In this document: piece after piece, positions 7,961 to 13,518 of the stretch
Layout of the letters: the number at the start of each line of letters is the position of its first letter
Numbering within the stretch: the stretch's first letter is position 1
Position numbers and translations under genes: made by a program
Assembly (NCBI GenBank): GCA_023435545.1
Contig: JAEYRQ010000109.1
Span: forward strand, 1-13,518
Direction of reading: 5' to 3'
DNA length: 13,518 nt
Source: Pseudomonadota bacterium
GTDB taxonomy: Bacteria; Pseudomonadota; Alphaproteobacteria; Rhizobiales; Tepidamorphaceae
Notes under the pieces: model-generated
What the model was told of the DNA's origin: nothing
What the model saw: the letters and a program-made list of their open reading frames with translations, nothing else
Database searches by the model: none

Positions 7961-8847
7961 CGCCGCATCACCGGGTCGAGGGTGCGGGTGAGGCCGTCGC
8001 CGAGCTGGTTGAAGGCGATGACGGTGAGGCAGAGCAGCGTCAGTGGGGCGACCAGCACCCACCAGGCGTGGTGCACGATCTGCCGCCCCTCGGCGATCAT
8101 GCCGCCCCAGGTCGGCGTGTCGGAGGAGACAGACAGCCCGACGAAGGACAGGATCGCCTCGACGATCACCGCGATGCCCATCTCCAGCGTCACCAGCGCG
8201 ATCAGGACAGGGGCGACGTTCGGCAGGATCTCGCGGAACAGGATCGCGCCGCGTCCGAAGCCGATCGTGTGCGCGGCGGTCACGTAGTCCATCCGCGCTT
8301 GGGCCATGGTCTCGGCGCGCACGACACGGCAGAAGCGCGTCCAGTCGATGACCACGATGGCGACGATGACGGTGACGACGCCCGAACCGAGCACCGCCAC
8401 CAGCAGGATCGACAGCAGCACCGGCGGGAACGCCATCCAGATGTCGACCAGCCGCGAGACCGCCATGTCGACATGGCGGCCGTACCAGCCGGCGACGAGC
8501 CCGAGCAGCGTTCCCAGCAGGGCGGCGAGCGTGGCGGCGACGAAGGCGACGATCAGGGCGATGCGCGCCCCGTAGATCAGCCGCGAGAGCACGTCACGTC
8601 CGAGCGCGTCGGTGCCGAGCCAGTAGCCGGGCTCCGCGCCCTTGAAGCACCAGGGCGGCAGCCGACCGAGCATCAGGTCCTGCTCCAGCGGATCGTGCGG
8701 GGCGATCCACGGTGCGAACAGCGCCAGCACCACCAGCAGCAGGACGAACCCGCCGCCGATCGCGACCTTGGGATCGCGGATCAGGTCGCGGAGCAAGACT
8801 CCGCGGCGCGAGGGAACGGAACCGGTGGCTGCCGTCGCCTCAGCCAT
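7957..8847 (-). CDS. Peptide/nickel-class ABC transporter permease (DppC/OppC-like)
   Basis: This is a 296-residue inner-membrane permease. Residues 21-50 (RDLIRDPKVAIGGGFVLLLVVLALFAPWIAPHDP region) form the N-terminal helix with the usual DppC 'APxxAPHDP' segment, and YWLGTDALGRDVLSRLIYGAR (75-95) is the family's hallmark periplasmic motif. Further helices follow at about 97-120, 135-170 and 213-240, with the last near 262-284. The cytoplasmic coupling loop (EAA-like) is YVTAAHTIGFGRGAILFREILPNVAP. The ATG at 8847 overlaps the upstream permease stop by 8 bases. With its partner it forms the translocation path, taking solute from the binding protein; the substrate cannot be read from sequence. 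Confidence 0.95.
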   Translation of the reverse strand: MAEATAATGSVPSRRGVLLRDLIRDPKVAIGGGFVLLLVVLALFAPWIAPHDPLEQDLMLGRLPPWCFKGAEPGYWLGTDALGRDVLSRLIYGARIALIVAFVAATLAALLGTLLGLVAGWYGRHVDMAVSRLVDIWMAFPPVLLSILLVAVLGSGVVTVIVAIVVIDWTRFCRVVRAETMAQARMDYVTAAHTIGFGRGAILFREILPNVAPVLIALVTLEMGIAVIVEAILSFVGLSVSSDTPTWGGMIAEGRQIVHHAWWVLVAPLTLLCLTVIAFNQLGDGLTRTLDPVMRR

Positions 8848-9847
8848 GCCGGAGCCTCGGGTTCAGCGCCACGACCAGCATGTCGACGATGATGTTCACC
8901 AGTATGAAGATCAGTCCGAAGGTCAGGACGATGCACTGGATCAGCGGGAAGTCGCGGTTGATCACCGCGTCGATGGCGAGATTGCCGACGCCCGGATAGG
9001 CGAAGATCCGCTCGACGATGACGGTGCCGCCGACCAGGAAGGTGAACTGCACGCCGGTCAGCGCCAGCGTCGGCCCGACCGCGTTGCGCAGCGCCTCCTG
9101 CAGCACCAGGCGCAGCTCCGAATGGCCCTTGATGCGGGCGAGCGTCACGTAGTCCTGCACCATCGCCTCGTTCAGCGACTGGCGAAGCACCCGGCCGATG
9201 ACGGCGGCCAGCGGCAGCGCCAGGGCAAGGGTCGGCATCAGCATGTGGGCGAGGACGTCGCGGGCGACTGCGATCTGCCCGGTGAGAACGGCCTCCGTCA
9301 GATAGAAGCGGGTCGCAAACGGCACGGGGATCGAGGGATCGATCCGGCCGGTGAGCGGCAGCACCGGTATGAGGAACCCGAACACCAGCACCAGCACGAA
9401 GGCCCAGATGAAGTCCGGGATCGAGATGAACAGGCTGTTGAGCCCGTCGAACAGACCGGAAACGGCACTGCGGCGCAGGAGCGTCGAAACGATCGCCACC
9501 GCCCCGCCGGCGAGCACCGCGACCGTTATCGCCAGCAGCGCCAGCTCGATCGTCGCCGGCAGACGGCTTGCGACGATCTCCAGCGCAGGCCGGCGCATCG
9601 AGATCGAGGTGCCGAAGTCGCCGGCCAGCACACCCTGCAGCCAGATGCCGAACTGCACGGGAATCGAGGCGTCGAGCCCGTAGCGCGCCCGCATCGCGGC
9701 GATGTCGTCGGGAGACGCGCCGGGCGCGATCATCATCGCGATCGGATCGCCGGGCACGATCCGGATCAGCACGAAGACGATCACCGCGACGCCGAACAGC
9801 GTCGCGATCGCGATCATGAGTCGGTTGAGGACGGCGGCCAGTGTCAC
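8840..9847 (-). CDS. Peptide/nickel-class ABC transporter permease (DppB/OppB-like)
   Basis: This is a 335-residue inner-membrane permease. The N-terminus LNRLMIAIATLFGVAVIVFVLIRIVPGDP is the standard DppB first helix ending in VPGDP, followed by the periplasmic segment YGLDASIPVQFGIWLQGVLAGDFGTSI. Hydrophobic helices lie near residues 100-125, 135-160, 205-225, 265-290 and 303-325. The coupling loop is YVTLARIKGHSELRLVLQEALRNAVGP. I chose the GTG at 9847 because the protein then begins VTLAAVLNRLM in register with homologues. An ATG at 9817 is possible but would shorten the first helix, and the longer TTG frame to 9901 adds low-quality Pro/Arg sequence. No strong ribosome-binding site is seen, which fits an internal operon gene. 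It lies 271 bases downstream of the binding protein gene, across a REP-like element. Confidence 0.94.
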   Translation of the reverse strand: MTLAAVLNRLMIAIATLFGVAVIVFVLIRIVPGDPIAMMIAPGASPDDIAAMRARYGLDASIPVQFGIWLQGVLAGDFGTSISMRRPALEIVASRLPATIELALLAITVAVLAGGAVAIVSTLLRRSAVSGLFDGLNSLFISIPDFIWAFVLVLVFGFLIPVLPLTGRIDPSIPVPFATRFYLTEAVLTGQIAVARDVLAHMLMPTLALALPLAAVIGRVLRQSLNEAMVQDYVTLARIKGHSELRLVLQEALRNAVGPTLALTGVQFTFLVGGTVIVERIFAYPGVGNLAIDAVINRDFPLIQCIVLTFGLIFILVNIIVDMLVVALNPRLRHG

Positions 9848-9971
9848 CGGTAGTGCTCGGGATCCTGCGGGAGTGTGCGCGCGGAGACGGGGAGGCGGCA
9901 AGGGTGGGGCGAGGTTTCCGGAACCGGTACGTCCGACGGCCCCCGACCATCCTCGCTGGCGACCTCTGCCT

Positions 9972-10077
9972 CCGCGTCATCCCGGGCGGCCAGGAGACCG
10001 ATCCGGGATCGGGATGCCGCCACCGTTCTCGCTCCCCGATCCCGGATAGCCGCGCTGCGGCTTCCGGGATGACGCGG
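9972..10077. repeat. REP-like nested inverted repeat between binding protein and permease genes
   Basis: Outer arms CCGCGTCATCCCGG (9972-9985) and CCGGGATGACGCGG (10064-10077) are perfect 14-base inverted repeats. Inner arms ATCCGGGATCGGG (10001-10013) and CCCGATCCCGGAT (10035-10047) are perfect 13-base inverted repeats around a 21-base loop. The whole block can fold into one long interrupted cruciform or RNA hairpin. The CGTCATCCCGG / CCGGGATGACG ends resemble dispersed intergenic palindromes common in alphaproteobacterial genomes. It begins 41 bases after the binding protein stop codon on the transcribed strand, a position where such elements can protect upstream mRNA from 3' exonucleases and lower downstream expression. 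The rest of the 271-base spacer shows nothing else I recognise. Confidence 0.75.
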
Positions 10078-10118
10078 GGCTGCGGACGAGAAGCGGGCCG
10101 CCCGCCGCCGCGCGACCC

Positions 10119-11654
10119 TCAGCCCTTCTTCACCAGCGTCGGCTGCAACGCCCCCGACACGTTCGGCGTCACCTTCAGGCCCTCGCGGAAGACGATCGGC
10201 TGGACGTACTGGATCAGCGGGATGACATAGCCGTTCTCGGCGATGTAGCCGGAAACGTCCTTCCAGCCCTGGATGCGCTTCTCCTCGTCCATCTCGCCCC
10301 ACAGCGGGCCAATCTTCGCGTCGAGGTCGTCGGTGTCCCAGACCGAATGCGGCGAGGGGCCGAACATGGCGAAGCCGGTCGAGGTGGTCGGATCGCCGAT
10401 GGCGTTGCCCCAGTTGTAGAAGGCGGCGGGCGCGAGCTGGTCGGCGGCGCGCAGCTCGAAATGCTTGGCCACCTCGTAGACCTCGATCTCGGCCTCGATG
10501 CCGACGCGGCGCCACATGCCGACGATCGCCTGGATGATCTCGTAGTCCTTCGGCTTGAAGCCCCGCGTCGTCTGGACGGTGAACTTCACCGGGTTGTCGG
10601 GCGAGAAGCCGCTGGCGGCCAGCAGTTCCTTCGCCTTCTCGGGATCGTAGCCGACTGTGATGGTCTCGTCGAAGGCGGCATATTCGGGCGCCTCCAGAGT
10701 GTCGATCGGCACGCCGTAGCCGCTCAGAAGCCGGTCGACGATCGCCTGCTTGTCGATCGCATGGTGGGCGGCGAGGCGGACGTTCTTGTCCTCCATGGGC
10801 CCGATGTCGTTCAGGAAGATCATCGCGATGTCGGAAATCGGCGTCGTCACCCCGTCGAGCCCGTCCTTGGCCACCAGACGGTCGTACTCCTCGTAAGGGA
10901 TCTCCAGCGTCACGTCGGAGGAGCCGCTCTCGATCTCGGCGACGCGGGTGGTTGCATCCGGCACGAACTTGAAGACCACCGTCTCGAAGTCCGGCTTGCC
11001 GCCCCAGTAGTCGGGATTGGCCTTCAGCCGCAGGAAGGCGTTGCCCTCATAGGCGTCGAACATGTAGGGGCCGGTGCCGACCGGATGGCGCTCGAAGCCG
11101 TCGGCGCCGACCTTCTCGTAGTAGGCCTTGGGCAGCACGTAGCCGGTCAGGAAGGCCATCCACAGGAAGATGGTCGGCTCGAAGCGCAGCACGTCGGCGG
11201 TGATCCGGTTGCCGTCGACCTGGAAATTGCCGACCGTCGACCAGATGAACTGGATCGGATTGCCGCTGTCCTCGCGGCCGGCGCGCTGGAGCGACCAGAC
11301 CACGTCCTCGGGCCCGAAGTCGGAACCATCGTGCCACTTCACGCCCTCGCGCACATCCATCCAGACCTGGGTCTTGTCGTCGTTCCAGCCCCAGTCGGTG
11401 AGCAGGCCGGGCTCGAAGGAGAGGTCCGGCTTCTGGCCGACATACTGGTCGAAGATGGATCGGTAGATCGCCTGGATGGTCGGGTTGACCGCGGAGACCC
11501 CGACGGTCGGGTCGAAGGACGGCAGGTTGACGTTGTAGGCGATGGTCAGCGTGTCGCCCGACTGGGCGAACGACAGGCGGGACAGCGGCAGGACTCCGGC
11601 GGCAAGACCGCCGACGCCGGCGAGCAGCGCCTGGCGACGTGTGAAGTTGAACAT
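10119..11654 (-). CDS. ABC transporter substrate-binding protein, family 5 (peptide/nickel class)
   Basis: This is a 511-residue periplasmic binding protein that captures solute for the downstream permeases. The N-terminus MFNFTRRQALLAGVGGLAAG..LPLSRLSFAQSG has a twin-arginine pair (R6-R7) before a hydrophobic stretch and a likely cleavage after A30, so export may be by Tat. There is no lipobox. Family features include a lobe-I start TLTIAYNVNLPSFDPTVG (35-52), VREGVKWHDGSDFGPEDVVWSL (near 100-120), HPVGTGPYMFDAYE, and a C-terminal region with WDTDDLDAKIG. The length is normal. The ATG at 11654 follows a purine-rich GAGGGAGAGAGAAGA, a good ribosome-binding site. The reading frame continues far upstream, antisense to iorA, but that extension has no protein-like character. 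It is the first gene of the importer operon and is divergent from iorA. Confidence 0.94.
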   Translation of the reverse strand: MFNFTRRQALLAGVGGLAAGVLPLSRLSFAQSGDTLTIAYNVNLPSFDPTVGVSAVNPTIQAIYRSIFDQYVGQKPDLSFEPGLLTDWGWNDDKTQVWMDVREGVKWHDGSDFGPEDVVWSLQRAGREDSGNPIQFIWSTVGNFQVDGNRITADVLRFEPTIFLWMAFLTGYVLPKAYYEKVGADGFERHPVGTGPYMFDAYEGNAFLRLKANPDYWGGKPDFETVVFKFVPDATTRVAEIESGSSDVTLEIPYEEYDRLVAKDGLDGVTTPISDIAMIFLNDIGPMEDKNVRLAAHHAIDKQAIVDRLLSGYGVPIDTLEAPEYAAFDETITVGYDPEKAKELLAASGFSPDNPVKFTVQTTRGFKPKDYEIIQAIVGMWRRVGIEAEIEVYEVAKHFELRAADQLAPAAFYNWGNAIGDPTTSTGFAMFGPSPHSVWDTDDLDAKIGPLWGEMDEEKRIQGWKDVSGYIAENGYVIPLIQYVQPIVFREGLKVTPNVSGALQPTLVKKG

Positions 11655-11826
11655 TCTTCTCTCTCCCTCGTTCCCCAATGGGTGGCCCCTGTGGGTGGCA
11701 CCCGCGGGGTGGAACGCCCGAACCGCCGGGCGCGCGCGACCGCGTGAATCGACCGCCGGGCCGCACGGACCCGCGCTGCTTCTCGGCAGCTTCGATTCCT
11801 GCGACCACGGACCGCACCTGCCGGAC

Positions 11827-11861
11827 AGCCTATGCATCCGCATGGAACTTCGCAATAGGCT
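11827..11861. promoter_or_regulatory. Inverted repeat AGCCTAT-N21-ATAGGCT
   Basis: Perfect 7-base arms at 11827-11833 and 11855-11861 flank a 21-base spacer. With one bulged base, two further pairs can form. It could be a protein-binding site spanning about two and a half helical turns, or a hairpin in the leader RNA of the importer operon if transcription starts upstream of it. Chance occurrence is not excluded. Confidence 0.3.
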
Positions 11862-11990
11862 CTGGCGGTATCCCGATCGCCGTTGCTGCTCCGAGTTTCG
11901 CCACTCTGACCAGAAATGATGCAGTGCAGCGAAGGTCGGAACCCGTGGATAGGCATCCGGGCCACCCATGCTTGCCGGTATTTCTACAGG

Positions 11991-12016
11991 CGATAAATAT
12001 GGAATTGCATTTATCG
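11991..12016. promoter_or_regulatory. AT-rich palindrome CGATAAAT-N10-ATTTATCG, candidate operator
   Basis: Perfect 8-base arms at 11991-11998 and 12009-12016 enclose ATGGAATTGC. The patch is strikingly AT-rich against the surrounding GC-rich DNA. It lies 85 bases upstream of the iorA ATG and overlaps the place where an iorA promoter -10 would fall after the TTGCCG at 11972. A dimeric regulator could use it to control iorA, the importer, or both. No regulator gene is adjacent within the window. Confidence 0.45.
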
Positions 12017-12101
12017 GGGCCGACGCGATACTCGAAAGCCCCGGGTCGGGTTCCGGGGAGGAGCGGTACGCCTTGGCGAATCTGCCGCGACGGAGGAGAC
12101 G

Positions 12102-13518
12102 ATGGCGGAGAGATCGTTCGCGCGCGAAGTTCAGGACCTCAAGCTCGGCGCCGGGGAGGAATTCCGCGGCGAGGGGATACTGGCGATCACCAAGGCGTTG
12201 CTGCAGTCCGGCGTCTCCTATGTCGGCGGTTACCAGGGCGCCCCGATCTCGCACCTGATGGACGTGTTGTCGGACGCCAAGGACGTCCTCGACGAGCTCG
12301 GCGTGCGCTTCGAGTCCTCGGCCTCGGAGGCCGCCGCTGCTGCAACCCTGTCGGCCTCGGTGATGTATCCGGTCCGCGGTGCCGTCACCTTCAAGTCCAC
12401 CGTCGGCACAAACGTCGCCGCCGACGCGCTCGCCAACCTCGCGTCGGGCGGGGTGACCGGGGGGGCGATGATCATCGTCGGCGAGGACTATGGCGAGGGC
12501 TCCTCGATCATGCAGGAGCGCAGCCACGCCTTCGCGATGAAGTCGCAGATCTGGCTCCTGGATCCCCGCCCCAATCTCGAGACCATCGTGCGCTGCGTGG
12601 AGGAGGGGTTCGAGCTCTCGGAGGCCTCCAACACGCCGGTGATGCTGGAGGTTCGCATCCGCTGCTGCCACGTGCACGGCCGCTTCATCGCCAAGGACAA
12701 CAGGCGTCCAGACTTCACGCTGAAGGATGCGCTGGAAAGTCCCAGGCGCGACGTCAGCCGCATCGTGCTGCCGCCGGCATCCTATCTGCACGAGAAGGAG
12801 AAGGTGGAGCGGCGCTGGCCGGCCGCAGTCGAGTTCATCAAAGAGCGCAAGCTGAACGAGGCGTTCGGACCGCCTGATGGCGAGATCGGCATCATCATGC
12901 AGGGCGGCATGTACAATGGCGTCATGCGGGGGCTGCAACTGCTCGGCCTCGCCGACGCCTACGGCGAGACCACGGTGCCGCTCTACGTGATGAACGTCAC
13001 CTATCCGGTCATCGAGGACGAGGTCGCCGCGTTCTGCGCCGGCAAGCGTGCCGTGCTGATGGTCGAGGAGGGGCAGCCCGAGTATCTGGAGCAGTCCCTC
13101 AACACGATCCTGAGGCGCCGCGGCATCGACACGTGGATCTCCGGCAAGGACGTGTTCCCGATGGCAGGCGAATACACCGCCCAGGTGATGCTGGCCGGCG
13201 TGAAGCAGTTCGTCGAGATGCATGCCCGGCCGATGCTGGGCAACCTGCCGCCGCTGCCGGACGCGGCGCCCGTGCTGGCCGATCCAAAGGTGAAGGCGCT
13301 CGCCGAGGTGGTGCCGCCGCGCCCGCCCGGCTTCTGCACCGGCTGCCCGGAGCGGCCGATCTTCGCGGCGTTGAAGCTGGTCGAGAAGGAGCTCGGCCAG
13401 CACCACGTCTCCGCCGACATCGGCTGCCACCTGTTCTCGATCCTGCCGCCGTTCAACATCGGCGCCACGACCATGGGCTACGGGCTGGGGCCGGCGTCCG
13501 CCTCGGCGCTGAACGTGC
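12102..13518 (+). CDS. iorA: Indolepyruvate:ferredoxin oxidoreductase alpha subunit (IorA-like), 3' end off right edge
   Basis: This enzyme oxidatively decarboxylates aryl-pyruvates such as indolepyruvate to the aryl-acetyl-CoA using thiamine diphosphate, passing electrons to ferredoxin. In total 472 codons are present without a stop. The N-terminal pyrimidine-binding domain shows FRGEGILAITKALLQSGVSY (21-40) and GGYQGAPISHLMDVL, then SSASEAAAAATLSASVMYPVRGAVTFKSTVGTNVAADALANL (72-113). GEDYGEGSSIMQERSHAFAM (127-146) and FELSEASNTPVMLEVRIR follow. From about residue 408 the thiamine-binding domain begins with PPGFCTGCPERPIFAALK (CxxCP at 412-416) and SADIGCHLFSILPPFNIGATTMGYG. The rest of that domain and any C-terminal ferredoxin-like Fe-S domain lie beyond the edge. 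The ATG at 12102 has GGAGG 5 bases upstream. A beta subunit gene (iorB) would be expected next. Confidence 0.93.
   Translation, partial: MAERSFAREVQDLKLGAGEEFRGEGILAITKALLQSGVSYVGGYQGAPISHLMDVLSDAKDVLDELGVRFESSASEAAAAATLSASVMYPVRGAVTFKSTVGTNVAADALANLASGGVTGGAMIIVGEDYGEGSSIMQERSHAFAMKSQIWLLDPRPNLETIVRCVEEGFELSEASNTPVMLEVRIRCCHVHGRFIAKDNRRPDFTLKDALESPRRDVSRIVLPPASYLHEKEKVERRWPAAVEFIKERKLNEAFGPPDGEIGIIMQGGMYNGVMRGLQLLGLADAYGETTVPLYVMNVTYPVIEDEVAAFCAGKRAVLMVEEGQPEYLEQSLNTILRRRGIDTWISGKDVFPMAGEYTAQVMLAGVKQFVEMHARPMLGNLPPLPDAAPVLADPKVKALAEVVPPRPPGFCTGCPERPIFAALKLVEKELGQHHVSADIGCHLFSILPPFNIGATTMGYGLGPASASALNV

Larger units (their letters stand above)
11655..12101. promoter_or_regulatory. 447-base divergent intergenic region between the importer operon and iorA
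   Basis: This region must hold the start signals for two opposite transcripts. I find no open frame worth calling. It contains two inverted repeats (given separately). A TTGCCG hexamer at 11972-11977 lies upstream of the AT-rich patch 11991-12016 and could serve iorA, though no strong -10 matches at proper spacing. Near the binding protein gene, GGGTGG occurs three times (11680-11685, 11693-11698, 11707-11712), which would be CCACCC in the leader RNA. No clear promoter toward the binding protein gene is visible. Confidence 0.45.

Noticed and set aside
9848..9901. Upstream TTG start for the DppB-like permease
   Set aside because: It adds 18 residues of Pro/Arg-rich sequence not seen in the family, and the GTG at 9847 aligns the first helix properly.
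10347..11747. 466-codon plus-strand frame
   Set aside because: It is antisense to the binding protein and has low-complexity Arg/Asp/Gly/Val composition with no recognisable fold.
10119..13430. 1103-codon minus-strand frame including the binding protein
   Set aside because: Only the part from the ATG at 11654 is protein-like, with a signal peptide and good ribosome-binding site. The upstream part is antisense to iorA and crosses the intergenic region.
1..13518. Transposase, integrase, phage gene, tRNA, rRNA or CRISPR array
   Set aside because: No frame shows a recombinase or phage motif, no spaced direct-repeat array exists, and no cloverleaf was noticed in the intergenic stretches by eye.

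Overview
The window is GC-rich DNA (about 65% by eye) with strong G/C third-position bias. The gene families, the layout and a dispersed 'CGTCATCCCGG' palindrome suggest an alphaproteobacterium, probably of the Hyphomicrobiales (Rhizobiales); the genus cannot be fixed from the sequence. All genes from position 1 to about 11.65 kb lie on the minus strand. One gene, at the right edge, lies on the plus strand. Nothing here looks phage-derived or transposon-derived, and I saw no tRNA, rRNA or CRISPR array.

Region 1 (1-3861, minus) is a three-gene tripartite efflux locus read TetR regulator, membrane fusion protein, RND pump. The pump is cut by the left edge after 663 codons. A sigma70-like promoter overlaps an imperfect palindrome just upstream of tetR, which suggests autoregulation of the whole operon.

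Region 2 (3946-5304, minus) holds a stand-alone malonyl-CoA decarboxylase with its expected catalytic Ser/His motifs. No malonyl-CoA synthetase or malonate carrier gene lies beside it. A small hairpin follows its stop codon.

Region 3 (5531-11654, minus) is a complete peptide/nickel-type (Dpp/Opp class) ABC importer in the order binding protein, permease, permease, ATPase, ATPase, followed by a small exported VOC (glyoxalase-fold) protein. The last four importer genes are tightly coupled by overlaps of 8, 4 and 4 bases. The binding protein gene is separated from the first permease by a 271-base spacer carrying a nested REP-like inverted repeat. Such an element could set binding-protein mRNA above permease mRNA, as in malE-malF of enterobacteria. 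The importer substrate cannot be told from sequence.

Region 4 (11655-12101) is a 447-base divergent intergenic region. It contains two inverted repeats, one in an AT-rich patch, that are good candidates for regulator binding sites serving both directions.

Region 5 (12102 to the right edge, plus) is the first 472 codons of an indolepyruvate:ferredoxin oxidoreductase alpha subunit (IorA), which acts in aryl-pyruvate oxidation. Its divergent pairing with the importer hints at, but does not prove, a link to aromatic amino acid or peptide catabolism.

Most of the window is recognisable metabolism and transport. The least explained items are the exported VOC protein at the end of the importer operon, the AT-rich palindrome in the divergent region, and the REP-like element inside the importer operon.
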